Assembly: GCA_023055355.1 (NCBI GenBank)
Contig: JALJCS010000034.1
Span: 2,184,001 to 2,248,000, forward strand
Reading direction: 5' to 3'
Length of the DNA stretch: 64,000 nt
DNA from: Agelaius tricolor
Lineage: Eukaryota; Chordata; Aves; Passeriformes; Icteridae
The translations under genes were made by a program, and so were the position numbers. Each line of letters begins with the position of its first letter. Position 1 is the first letter of the stretch. Below are positions 13,987-24,074 of this stretch, piece by piece. Under the pieces are notes generated by a model. It saw nothing but the letters and a program-made list of their open reading frames with translations. It was not told where the DNA came from and made no database searches.

Positions 13987-14074
13987 GAGGGATTTCAATT
14001 CTACACATGCACAAAGAGGAGAAAACATGAATGCAGTGTTGAGACAGCTCCGTGCTGAGAGCAGTGGTTTTAAG
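13987..14074 (+). other. Putative internal exon (88 bp), gene unknown
   Basis: The block is bounded by a pyrimidine-containing acceptor (TTCTTCCCCAG, ending at 13,986) and the donor GTAAGG at 14,075. One frame is open across the whole exon, and an internal ATG at 14,028 would give a peptide starting MNAVLRQLRAESSGFK into the donor. I do not recognise the peptide. It could be a start-codon-containing second exon of the transcript proposed from the CpG island at 10.4-11.1 kb. Chance splice-like signals are a real alternative. Confidence 0.3.
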
Positions 14075-14936
14075 GTAAGGCCCTTGTATATCCGGGAGGG
14101 TGAAACCTCTGTGTTCAACCCTCTGGGATCATCACCTGGGCTTCCTGTGCTTCTCAAGCTCTCAAAGTAAAATTGACCTACCAAACTCATCTTTGTCTCA
14201 ATCCTAATCCCTGCATCATCCTTCAGGTGTGTTTCCTCACAATGAAATTGGAGTAGAAAATGCTTTAGGAGATGCTTTGCAGCCCCTTCTTCCCCAAAGG
14301 CCCAATCTGCTTTAATTTTTAGGAATGCTCTTCAAGCACAAGGTTTGGATGCAGCCAGTGAGACTCACATTTCAGAAGGACCATCAATGGCCTGATAAAG
14401 ACACAGCACTTTCAAGCAGGCTGCTGGGACTGAGGAGGATATTTGAAAGCTGTTGACATGCAGTTCTAGCAGAAGTGCAAAATGAAATGTAATGTAGTAG
14501 AAGTGGAAAATGAAATGCTGTTAGACAAGGCTGCTGCCCAAATTGGCTCTGCCTGGATCCACCTGGCCTGCAGCACAGCCTTCTCCCTTTCTCCTCCCTG
14601 CCCTCTGCTCAGCACCAACCCAAACCTGGGCTATTTCAATTCCTGTCAGACACAGAGCAGCTGATGGGCAGCAAATGCAGCCTTCCCAAAGTGGCTGCCC
14701 ATGGCCCGGCCTGCAGGGCAGAGCTCAGGGAGGAGGTGGCAGCTTCCTCAGTGGCTTTTCATGTCCTCTCTCTGCCATGCAGACACTGGCATGCATGGCA
14801 CGGCTCTGTTTTGGCAGCCGGTCCCTTGGCAGGGCTGGGTGAGCACAGGGTGAACTCTCTGCTCCTTGCTGTGACACCTGGGCTGGCAGGGATGACACAG
14901 TGACCTCGGCCGGCCCATGCTGCCTGTGCCATCACC
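14075..14936. other. Unannotated sequence upstream of a solo LTR
   Basis: GC rises towards 14.9 kb and overlapping short frames appear on both strands, none with recognisable similarity. There is no clear repeat until the LTR at 14,937. Confidence 0.4.
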
Positions 14937-15323
14937 TGGCACTGACGTGTTTGATGAAAATCCTTTTGCTGGGATTTTTCTCCTGAGAAGCCTCAGAACA
15001 GCAATGGAACCAGTAACAATCTGCTGGCTGTGGAGTGTGGGCTGGAGATGGTTTAGCAACAGGGGCATCTTGGATTGGTCTCCTGTGCAGTGTTTCTACT
15101 TAATGACCAATCATGGTCCAGCTGCGTCGGGGCTGTGAGCAGTCCCAGGTTTTTATTATTCATTCCTTTCCAGCTTTCTGATGTCTCCTTGCTCTTTTAG
15201 TATAGTTCTAATATCTCATTTTCTTTTAATATGAGATCATAAAATAATATTTCAGCCTTCTGAGAGGTGGAGTCAAGATTCTCGTCTCTTCCCTCGTCCT
15301 GGGGACCCCCAAACACCACCACA
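14937..15323 (+). mobile_element. Solo LTR with 6-bp target-site duplication (same family as 62.5 kb)
   Basis: A 387-bp LTR running from TGGCACTGACG to CACCACCACA. The 6-bp duplication ATCACC lies at 14,931-14,936 and 15,324-15,329. Shared landmarks with the copy at 62,486-62,862 are TTTTTCTCCTGAGA, a GGATTGGTCTC box, TTTTAGTATAGTT, CAGCCTTCTGA and TCTCGTCTCTTCCCTCGTCCT near the 3' end. A 6-bp duplication is typical of class II (ERVK-like) elements. No viral genes remain. The family resembles LTRs I know from zebra finch and other passerines. Confidence 0.9.
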
Positions 15324-15354
15324 ATCACCGTCTTGAGCTGCTTTGGGCAGTACC

Positions 15355-16115
15355 AAATTAATATAAAAAGCTTTAATTTTATTTTTAATTTTTAAAATTT
15401 TTTTTAATTTATTTTTTATTATGATTTTTATTTATTTATTTATATTTTCTATTTTAATTTTTAAAGGTTTTTAATTTTAATTTTTATTTATTTTTTATAT
15501 TTTTATTTTAATTTTTTAAAGGTTTTTATTTTAATTTTAATTTTAATTTATTTATATTTTTATTTTAATTTTTCTAACGGTTTTTATTTTGATTTTATTT
15601 TTAATTATTTATTCATATTTTTAATTTTTTTTTACTGTTTTTATTTTATTTTAATTTTTATTTATTTATTTTTATTTTAATTTTTATTTTAATTTTTGAA
15701 CAGTTTTTATTTTTATTGTAACTTTTATTTATTTATTATTTTATTTTAATTTTTTACAGTTTTTATTTTTATTTTAATATTTTTAATATTTTTATTTTAA
15801 TTTTTTATGGTTTCTATTTTTATTTTTATTTTTATTTATTTATAATTTTATTTTAATTTTTTACGGTTCTTTTTTATTTTAATTTTTTAATTTATTTATA
15901 GTTTTATTTTCATTTTTTAACGGTTGTTATTTTTATTGTAATTTTTATTTATTTATTATTTTTTAAATTTTTTTTACAAATTTTTATTTTTATTTTAATT
16001 TTTATTTATTTATTTATATCTTTTAAATTTTTAAGTTTTTATTTTTATTTTAATTTTTTCTTTATTTATATTTTTTATTTTAATTATTTAGCAGTTTTTG
16101 TTTTTCATGTCCTTT
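15355..16115. repeat. T-rich AT minisatellite (TTTTATTTTAATTTTTA-type)
   Basis: About 760 bp made almost entirely of T and A on the plus strand, built from irregular units such as TTTTTATTTTAATTTTTTA, with occasional ACGG or ACAG punctuation every 60-90 bp. There is strong strand asymmetry (T over A) and no coding potential. It abuts a CpG-rich minisatellite directly, which gives an extreme composition switch at about 16.13 kb. Confidence 0.85.
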
Positions 16116-16140
16116 TATTAAAAATAGAAAAATTACAATG

Positions 16141-16684
16141 CTGTAAAGTGCCGTAAAGCGCGACTGTCGTAAAAGGTGCCCTAAAGCGCGACTGTCGTAA
16201 AAGGTGCCGTAAAGCGCGACTGTGAAAAAAGTGCCGCAAAGCGCGACTGCCGTAAAAGGTGCCGTAAAGCGTGACTGTCGCAAAAGTTGCCGTAAAGCGC
16301 GACTGTCGCAAAAGGGCCGTAAACCCTGACTGTCGTAAAAGGGGTCGTAAAGCGCGACTGTCGCAAAAGCTGCCGTAAAGCGCGACTGTCGTAAAGCGCG
16401 AATGTCGCAAAAGCTGCCGTAAAGCGCGACTGTCGTAAAGCGCGAATGTCGCAAAAGCTGTCGTAAAGCGCGAGTGTCGCAAAAGCTGCCGTAAAGCGTG
16501 ACTGTCGCAAAAGGGGCCGTAAAATGCGACTGCCGCAAAACGGGTCGTAAAGCGTGACTGCCGTAAAAGGCGCCGTAAAGCGCGACTGCCGCAAAACGGG
16601 TCATAAAGCGCGACTGTCGCAAAAGGTGCCGTAAATCGCAAATGCCGTAAAACTGCCGTAAAGCGCGACTGCCATAAAATTGTG
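16141..16684. repeat. 28-bp CpG-rich minisatellite
   Basis: Roughly 19-20 tandem copies of a unit close to GGTGCCGTAAAGCGCGACTG plus TCGTAAAA, with length variants of about 20-30 bp. CpG is preserved in nearly every unit (GCGCGACTG, GTCG, GCCG), unusual for old methylated repeats. The complementary strand is open in all three frames over much of the array, because the units contain no reverse-strand stop; this explains the long minus-strand frames (16,080-17,012 and 16,105-16,764), which are not genes. A stray related unit occurs near 17,668-17,700. Confidence 0.9.
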
Positions 16685-16817
16685 CCATACAGGCTGGCGG
16701 CGCCCTGGCCGACACGGGGTGCCGTACAACATGGCAGCGCCGTGGCCGTCGTGGAATGCCGCACAAGATGGCGACGGCCGCCCGAGTGGGCGTGGCCGGG
16801 GCGGGGCGCCGCGTCGA

Positions 16818-17045
16818 CGGGCTGACGTCATTAGGCGGCACTCTGCCTGCAGTGCGCCGATGAAGACGGCAGGGGGCGCTGTGCCTGCAGTGTGCCGATG
16901 CAGACGGCAGGGGGCGCTGTGCCTGTAGTGCGCCGGTGCAGACGGCAGGTGGCGCTGTGCCTGCAGTTCGCCGATAGAGACGGCAGGGGGCGCTGTGCCT
17001 GCAGTGCCCCAAAGCAGACGGCAGGGGGCGCGGTATAAATAGAGT
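16818..17045 (+). promoter_or_regulatory. Promoter-like block: CRE, five CTCF-like boxes, TATA box
   Basis: A full palindromic CRE (TGACGTCA) lies at 16,823-16,830. Five CTCF-like cores follow at 16,870, 16,908, 16,946, 16,984 and 17,022. They read CAGGGGGCGCT, except the third (CAGGTGGCGCT) and the fifth, which ends GCG. A TATA box (TATAAATA) lies at 17,034-17,041. Spacing between cores is exactly 38 bp, so this is a minisatellite whose unit contains the box. The order suggests a rightward promoter with an insulator-type array just upstream. In copy 2 the same block has a single CTCF-like core and the TATA box at 33,554. Transcription is inferred only. Confidence 0.6.
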
Positions 17046-17231
17046 ATAAAGTATAAACTATACAGAAGAAGAAATAAAAGCTCTACGTCACCTGCAGCTG
17101 TAGAAAATTTCAGGCTCCCATGGAGGAAATAGTTTTCCTAAAATCATTACGGTTTTGGGGTTTTTTGCACTCCCAGGTAGCCTGAACGTTTCTACTGCTG
17201 CTTTTTTATTCGAAAGCTAGAATGGAAAGCC

Positions 17232-17325
17232 AAGATTAAAAATATAGGGAAAGGAAAGGAAAGAAGAAAAAGAAAGAAGGAAAGAAGGAAAGAAAGAAGG
17301 AAAGAAAGAAGGAAAGAAAGAAGGA

Positions 17326-17393
<68 letters not shown>

Positions 17394-17440
17394 GAAGGAA
17401 GAGAAAGGAAGAAAGAAAAGTGAAAAAGGAAAGGGATGAG
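17232..17440. repeat. (GAAA)n / purine-rich microsatellite
   Basis: Plus-strand purine tract dominated by GAAA and GGAAA steps, with a nearly pure GAAA stretch at about 17,316-17,390. The equivalent tract in copy 2 (33,755-33,830) is much shorter. The minus-strand reading frames full of Phe and Ser over this tract are artefacts. Confidence 0.95.
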
Positions 17441-17529
17441 TGAAAAAGGAGGAGTGAGAGTGTAAAAGGGGGTGAAAAACAGAGTGAAAAAAAGAAAAAA
17501 GAGTTGGAGTGGAAAAGGAAGGACATTCG

Positions 17530-18460
17530 GGAGGGGTGGTGCTGCCTAAGGTGCTTCCGCGCCCGGGAGCGAAGGAGCCGTTTGATCCCCTGGCGGGAGC
17601 GCAGCTCCCGGTGGCGGAGAACGGAGCGGTGGCTGTCAGCCTGAGACTCCAACTCCCGGCAGGCCCTGCGGCCGTAAAGCGCGGCGTCTGACGCAACGGC
17701 CGACGCGCCGTAGGAGTGGCTGGCGGCCCGAGGCGGCCGCGCGCCGGGGGAGCGGGCTGGGCGCGGGGAGCTCCCGGCGCCTCTCCCGCGCGGGACGGAG
17801 CCGCGGCAGCGACGCTGGAGGGGCGAAGCCTTCGTCCGGCCGCCCGCACGGAGCCGAGCGGCGCGGAAGGGGCGTCCACCCGGTGCCTCGGCCTCGCTCA
17901 GCGGTCCCGGTGGCGGGGGCTGAGCTCGGGCGGGGCGCGCTGCCGCCCGCCGATGGCGGAGCGCCAGGCGGTGCTTTGCTGCCGCGGGCCGGGAGCTGCA
18001 GGAGCCGCCCCGGGCGAGCGGCGCCGGGCGCTGCCGCGGTCACTGTGCGGCGGCTGCCCTCGGGCTGGCGGAGGCGCGGGAGCCGCCGAGCTGCAGCGTC
18101 TCCCTCGGGCCGCTGCCGCTGCTGCGGGCGGGGGCGGACGAGCGGCTGCGGAGGCGGCTCCGCGGCGGGCTCAGCCTTGCGAGCAGAGAGCGCTCGACAT
18201 CGCTGGCATGACACGGCTGCTGAGTGCCTCAGTGCTCGTGGCTCTTCCTTCCACGCAAACAGATGGAGCGGCATCGCTGAGCAGTAAAACACAGCGATGG
18301 CCCGGAGAATGGCGAGCGCAAGGAGCGCCGGGCAGGATCCTTCTGATGGCACAGGTGCGATCGGCAAACTCAGCCCCTTGTGCCCCTGCCCTCCCGACCC
18401 CCAGGGGAAATGCTCTCCAGCCTCGGGCTGCTGAGAGACAAAACGTGTGATTTGACACTA
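17530..18460. promoter_or_regulatory. CpG island with a segment missing from copy 2
   Basis: CpG-dense sequence after the GA tract. Copies 1 and 2 match up to CTGGCGGGA at about 17,603 and resume at GCTCAGCCTTGCGAGCAGAG at about 18,167, so about 560 bp (17,608-18,170) is specific to copy 1. The shared part (18,170-18,353) ends TGATGGCACAG followed by GTGCGA, a possible weak splice donor. Frames on both strands are long only because stops are rare in such GC-rich DNA. Confidence 0.5.
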
Positions 18461-18879
18461 GGGTCCGGAAAAGGTTTCCGTTTAGATTAGCAAATGCTTC
18501 AATTGTTCTCGGTTACATCCTAGGATCGGTTTTAGGCAGTGACTTTCTACCGCTTGTCGGATTTTCTTGTGCAATGGTAAGAAAACAGGCAGGTCTGATA
18601 CTGGTTTCGCTTTTTTTCTACTTCACGTTCCATGAGCTGCTTTTATCCCAGCAATTGTTTTAAAGTTCTACTGTAGGCGTTTCTAGTTCACTTCTTTTTT
18701 TTTTTTCTTTGCAGCACCCGTGACTTTTTTTTTTTTTCCCTCTAAATCGGCAGTAAATATAGCTGAGTAAAATTCCCTTGGTTTTCTTCCTTCTTAAATG
18801 TTTTTATTGATAATCCTATTTGAATATGCAGAACAAGTGGGTATGTCCTGTACTATATCCCAGCTTTTCTTGTTTACAG

Positions 18880-19728
18880 GGTACTCAGAAAATCTGTCTC
18901 CCTTAGAGTCCCACAAAACATTCTCAGTGCAATCTCCATTAAGGTATGGATTGACAAATAAGCCACCATCAGCTGAGATATTTGCCTGTGTACCTTTTCC
19001 TGTAATTCAGCGCTTGTGTTCTGTGCTTTTTATGATAAACCTATCAAACTTGTAAAAATGGTTTTGCAAGTCTTAATCGTTGAAGGCAGCAAGAAGTGGT
19101 TTTAAAGCCTGTTCTTGACCAGACAAAGGGAAAAAGTGTGGATTTGATGCTGAACTTGTCCTTCTTCATTTGACTTGCCTTGAATTATTTAGGAAGAGAG
19201 AGAACTAGAAAAAGAGAGAAATAGAATTGGTTCTTGAGCCCTCCTAAAATGCTCCCCGTGATTCTGTGTGGAGCCCAAGTGAAGGGTGATGGAACAGAGC
19301 CCTGTGCTTTAGAAGGAAATCCATTTCAACCTGATCTCCACCCAGAGTCTCCCTAATTTCTGTTTTTAAAATGCAAACTCAGTTTAGGAAGTGTTGGGAG
19401 TCAGTATTTTGGGGAAGAAATGGCAGTTGCACAAACCGTTCCATTTCCCAGAGGCTCTGGGAAGGATTCATTTTGTAAGCGCTGTAACTGCCATCGGTTG
19501 GGGGTTCGGGGTTGGAATGTGCACTTGCCCTCCTATAAAGCACTCGTTCATTTGCATTTCAGTGCCAGGAGTCTGGAGAAACTGGAGAAGAGCCCAAGAG
19601 ACATTTTTCATCCTGAGATACAAAAGGTAGGAAGTGACTTTTCTTTGTTTGGTTCTTTTTCTTTATGATTTCCTGGAAATAGAAGTAATTAAGTATAGAT
19701 ACTACTGGTTTGTCTCTTCCAGTAGCAG

Positions 19729-19791
<63 letters not shown>

Positions 19792-22301
19792 TGATACTGC
19801 TTGAACTGTCTTTATCCATTGACCTGGCCATTTCAAATCCAAACTTCTAAACACAAATAAAACCATCATCCTTGTAGAATCTTTAAGAGGAAGGGGCTAA
19901 AGATGCTGTTTTTGTTGACAGGATTTATTGGTTCTGGAAGAGCAAGAGGTGAGTACAAGCCTGACTACTTCTAGCTCACAGACCCGTCCAGTGAATACAG
20001 CTTTGTATTTTGATGGGCTTATGGTGACTTGGAAATCAATTGCTTGTTACAGTAAAAATAAGTAATGTTTTTTTGAACATGACAGCAAAAATAGCTTAAA
20101 GCACCAACTTAATAATAATAGATCACCAATTTAAGGAAATAATTTCTTGCTATACTATCAAAGTTTAAAGGTAAATGATTATGTATTAGGAGGTGGTATG
20201 AGATGTATGTTCTAATGCATAGGATGTATACAAAGATACACACATACGTGAAAGTCCTTAGAGGAAACAAATTTTCATGTCTTCTGTTTGACTGTTTACC
20301 ATATGATAGTTGGTTTTATGTCCCAGGGATCGGTGAATTTTAAATTTGGAGTCCTCTGTGCTATGGATGGTCAGCTTACAGATGATGAAATGTTCAGTCA
20401 TGGTGAGTTTTTCACCTTCTCCTTAAGTGTTTTGTTCACCTACATAAAAAAAAAGGTATGTTTATTATTTGTTACCCTGTTCTGATCGTTTCCTCAGTAT
20501 TTGCTGGAGCTCTGCTTACCCAAGCTTTGGGTAAAACAAGCTTTGGGTTCCTTCTGTCCCACTGGGAGTTGCCCAGTTTCGTTGCATCTGGTGAAATTCA
20601 CCCTGAGCCCTTACAGAACCAGCTCAAACCACGTGAGAGCCATTCGCAGCTCTCTCAGGACACCCGGAGGAGGATGGGTGACATTTCTGAGCATCTGGCA
20701 AGTGCACTTCTATCAAAACTCGGCCTGTGACATTGCTGGGGAAAACCCTTCTGTATCCTGAAGAGTTCCTCAAACTCTGATGAGGATCCAGTTAGCAGTT
20801 GCTCACCTGGATGGTTCCAGCTCCTCAAGTTAACACTTGTACTCTTGCCCTGTAGTTTAGATCTATTGTAGTTTTGGTATTTTGCAAGATTTTACGTCTT
20901 TGGACAATAAGTGCATTTCACTCTTTGGAACCTCTGGGATCATTCCTTGGTGCAGCACCACCTAATGGGACACTTGGCTGCTGTGCTGAAGGGCTTGGTT
21001 ACTGGAATTGTAAATCCCGGAGAGTTTGTCAGTCTTCTGTCCCCAGGGAGGTGTCACGCTTTGTTCACCGTTGCTCTGTTTGTCGGGTGCTGCTTCTCGT
21101 CGGAGGTATTAACTTCAAACTGCCCTGTTCTTTTTTGAACTTTTTTTCCTGGTTCTCTCCGTAGGGCAGGGAAGGACTCTCGTATCCCGGTCGTCAGACT
21201 CAGCGCTGCCCGAGAAGATACAGAGACTGTAAAAATCATAAGGAGCAAATGTGACTGCAGAGGAAACAAACTGGAGAGAACAAAAGGTGATATTGTTCTC
21301 CTTAGCCTGGATTAGAAACATCCACTGCGCTTTGATGCCGGTGGCTGCCAGGGGCTCGTTAGGTCTTTTTAGGCAGGTGTAGGTGTTCACTTGTAGGTTT
21401 TCTCTCTGGACAAGTCAATTCAGACTTTGCTGAGCGTATATTTGAAAATTACTCTCTAGTTCTGTCCAGCATGACATTTTTGAATGTTGTAAAAAAGAAC
21501 ATGTTACTTTGAATTTGCTAATGATGAGAAGCTTTAGGTTTCAGCGTTGGGAGATATGAGAAGAATTTTGTGGGGGTGTTAGACTGAAATAAAGCACACC
21601 TTAGGCTGGCCTGGCACACTGGCAGATCCCCTATCCAACAGGAGTGCTTAGATTAGCCTGGGTGCTGCCCATTGTTTCTGTAGGAATAAATGTTTCCTGG
21701 CCTTCAGAAGTAAGCTGCTTTGAAAACCTGGAAGCTGCAGTACAGTGACAATCCACGTGCTTGGGATTCAAAGGAGATTTCAGAAGGGTGATGGGCTTTT
21801 GTCTTTTCCTACCAGTCCATGTAATCCTACGGAGGAGTTTTTAATTGCGTGCTGCCGAGTCATCCATCAGAGCCCTGTTGTACCGATCATCGTGCAAATA
21901 CAAAACAAAAATTCAGAGCCTGTCCCAGCCCTTAGAGCCCAGCCCATTATTTCCTCAGGCTGCCTCTGTGTGCCATTGATACTCACCACGGGAGCGAGCT
22001 GAGGGTGGCTGCAGCTGTTGGGAGCAAACTCCTTCTCGGCACACAGCAATAGAACTGGGACCACGCCTGGGCCAGCGCCTCTCTGCTCTCGTCTCCCCAA
22101 TCTCCAGCAGAGCAGCTCCGGCCCATCCGGGTGTGCGTGACCCAGTTCCCGATGGTCTGAACGCGCTGGGCAGCGCTCGGCTGCTGTGGGGGTTCAGGGA
22201 AGGCAGAGTGTGCATCATCATCCTCCTGAACCTACAGACAAACCCAAGGGAGAAGCCATAGGGTGGCAATCAGTCGCATCCATGCTAAATAAAACTCGCA
22301 G
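18880..22301 (+). pseudogene. GARNL3: GARNL3 (GTPase-activating Rap/Ran-GAP domain-like 3) gene fragment, copy 1
   Basis: Six exon-like blocks with AG/GT borders match GARNL3 in order: 18,880-18,943; 19,563-19,626 (ends RDIFHPEIQK); 19,922-19,948 (DLLVLEEQE); 20,327-20,402 (GSVNFKFGVLCAMDG then QLTDDEMFS); 21,165-21,286 (ends RGNKLERTKG); 21,959-22,301 (AIDTHHGSELR). The first four cover the start of the Rap-GAP domain; the last two belong to the later citron-homology region. The exons between them are missing, including the catalytic asparagine-thumb segment. The first block has an in-frame TAG at 18,904 and is 1 bp shorter than in copy 2, a frameshift. The last has a frameshift near its start and a TAG at 22,050. 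Upstream and terminal exons are not found. The paralogy call rests on recalled family sequence. A functional protein is very unlikely; a transcribed pseudogene is possible. Confidence 0.8.
19729..19790. repeat. (AAT)n microsatellite
   Basis: About 62 bp of uninterrupted AAT/ATA trinucleotides in the intron between two GARNL3-derived exons. An array of the same length is present in copy 2 at 35,587-35,648, so it predates the duplication or has been homogenised. Confidence 0.97.
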
Positions 22302-22990
22302 GTGTTTGTAAGGATTGTTTCTGCTTGTTCTTTGTTGTGCTTCTGTGCTTAGAAAGCGTCCCTTGAAAATGAGTTCAGTTCATCACTGGAAACTTTGTTT
22401 GCAGACCCTCGCTGAGCAGAATTTGTTGCAGACTCGGTGCACGCTGTGCTGCCCTCCTGGGAGTGTGAGGAGCTCCAGCGTGCTACTTTGTGCTTTAGGA
22501 CACTCTGAGGGATTTATTCCTTTTGGGATCCACGATGAGAATTCCCAAGAGAGGTAGTAATAAGGTATGACACTGGGAAAAAGCCTGTGTCATTGGCATG
22601 TTGTTGTTGTCAAAAGTTAATTTTTTCTTAGCCAGTAGTCAGCTTTTTGCTTTATTTTTGTGGTATCAGCATTTGATTGTTTAAAAAATTGCTTCAAAAG
22701 AACTGCAGTGGCTGGCCACCAGGACCTTGTTCAGATTTGCCTATTTGCTTGTAGCTAAAACATTTCCATATTGTTTATCATTCTATTGAAGAAACTGCTG
22801 CCCAGTCAACTAAGAACTGAACATCTCTCTGTCTGGGAGATGGGGAGAGGATTTAGGTCATGTCTTTGTTTCCAGAAAAAAGTTCCAGTGTAGTTTCTAA
22901 CTAGAGGAAAAGGGGGGGGTGCAGACTCGGGGCTCTGATGCCGTTGGGGGCACCCCGAGGTGCCCAGGAGAGGGAGCCCCACTGCGGTGC
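22302..22990. other. Sequence 3' of the GARNL3 fragment, with a short family Q piece
   Basis: No further GARNL3 exon is recognisable. A region with an acceptor-like TTTGCAG near 22,399 and a donor-like GTAGTA near 22,556 is open in one frame but matches nothing I know. From about 22,905 to 22,985 there is a short piece (CTCGGGGCTCTGATGCCGTT, then a GGGGGCACCCCGAGGTGCCC box) that also occurs in family Q at 24,855-24,905 and 62,440-62,480. Confidence 0.45.
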
Positions 22991-23520
22991 AGGAGCAGCT
23001 ATGTTATCACGTACTAGAGAGCAAATTATAAACAGAAATATGAAAATTATAAATATAAAAATATTTTTAAATAGTTAAATCAAGTGGGGTTTTTTTATTT
23101 GTCAATAGGCAGGGTTTTGATGATAAAAATGATAAATACAAAGAATATGAAGGTAGAAATCTAAGTCTAGAAAGATATCATAAATACATACAGATAAAGT
23201 TTAAAACTAGAAGAAAAAATCTGTTGCAGCAGTAGATACAATACATAATATAAATAATAATTTAAATACATGTCTAGGATTTTATAGATATTATATATAA
23301 TGCTTATATTATTATATATAATGCTTAATATATTGCATCAAAAGAAACTATAAATATAAATGTGAATATAATTAGACAACGTATAAAAATATTTCCATAT
23401 CGTTTAAAAGAAGGCTTTTATTGTATTTATTTGGTTAGAGATGGGGTTTTTATTTGGATTAATAGGAGTATTCTAGAAATATAAATCTAACTGTAGAGAG
23501 ATACCATCGATAGAGGAGGA
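22991..23520. repeat. AT-rich satellite monomers (family S), two diverged copies
   Basis: The stretch carries the family S pattern: ATAAATATAAAAATATTT, then a T-rich stretch with AATAGGCAGGG or GTTAGAGATGGGG, then TTTTATTT and AGAAATATAAATCTAA. Two boxes about 0.35 kb apart (near 23,108 and 23,438) mark two diverged monomers. The same sequence recurs in copy 2 at 38,880-39,400 and as a longer array at 31.0-33.0 kb. Confidence 0.75.
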
Positions 23521-23549
23521 TATTTCTAAAACCACAACCGAACGCCGCC

Positions 23550-24070
23550 GCCTTCGGGGGAATCGCACGAGCTCGGCCGAAGCAAGGCGAGAGCGGCCGA
23601 CCCTGACGGCCTCGAGCGAACCGAGGCGAGGCTTCCGAGGCTGCCTGAAGCGAAGCGAGCCGAGCTCAGGCGAAGCGAGCCTGCTGCTCTCGTGCGCGCT
23701 GCTTAGCGCCAGTGCGCTCCCAGCCTAATGAGCTCCTGCCCGAGCCCGCGCTCCCGGTCGTGTCCGCGCCGTGGCCGGGCCGCCCGCGGGACGCGGCAGC
23801 GGGAGAGCCCCGAGCCGGGCGAGCTGAACGGGAGGCGGCGGCGCTTGCCCGCCCGCCGTCGGGGAGCCGAGGCGAGGCGAGCGGAGCCGAGGCGCGCCGA
23901 AGGCACAGAGCGGCTGGGAGTTGGGCCGAAGCGAGGCGAGCTCGGCCGAAGAGGCGAATGCAGGCGCCAAGAGCCGAGTTGAGGCGACAGTAGCCGAGTT
24001 TAGCCGACAAGAGCCGACTGGAGCCGAGCGTCTCCGGAGCGAGCCGAGCTCCGCCGAGCGCCGCAGCATC
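23550..24070. repeat. GCCGA-rich degenerate tandem repeat
   Basis: The sequence is dominated by short steps such as GCCGAG, GCGAAGCGAG, GAGGCGA and GCCGACAAG, with very high CpG and a G/A-rich plus strand. Several frames are open on both strands, rich in Arg/Glu/Pro or Ala/Ser, which is the signature of the repeat. A similar but distinct GCCGAGTGTG array occurs at 59,455-59,560. Confidence 0.7.
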
Positions 24071-24074
24071 CCGG

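Noticed and set aside
16080..17012. 310-codon minus-strand frame with repeated FTAPFATVALYG-like peptides, plus a 219-codon frame at 16,105-16,764
   Set aside because: It is the translation of the 28-bp minisatellite and neighbouring repeats. Because 28 is not a multiple of three, all three frames give related peptides and all are open; there is no splice structure or non-repeat domain.
16141..17032. CRISPR-like array of short repeats
   Set aside because: Units are head-to-tail minisatellite copies of 28 and 38 bp without unique spacers, and the DNA is eukaryotic.
17217..17879. 220-codon minus-strand frame with a long Phe/Ser tail
   Set aside because: The C-terminal part is the GAAA microsatellite read on its complement; the rest is CpG-island sequence missing from copy 2.
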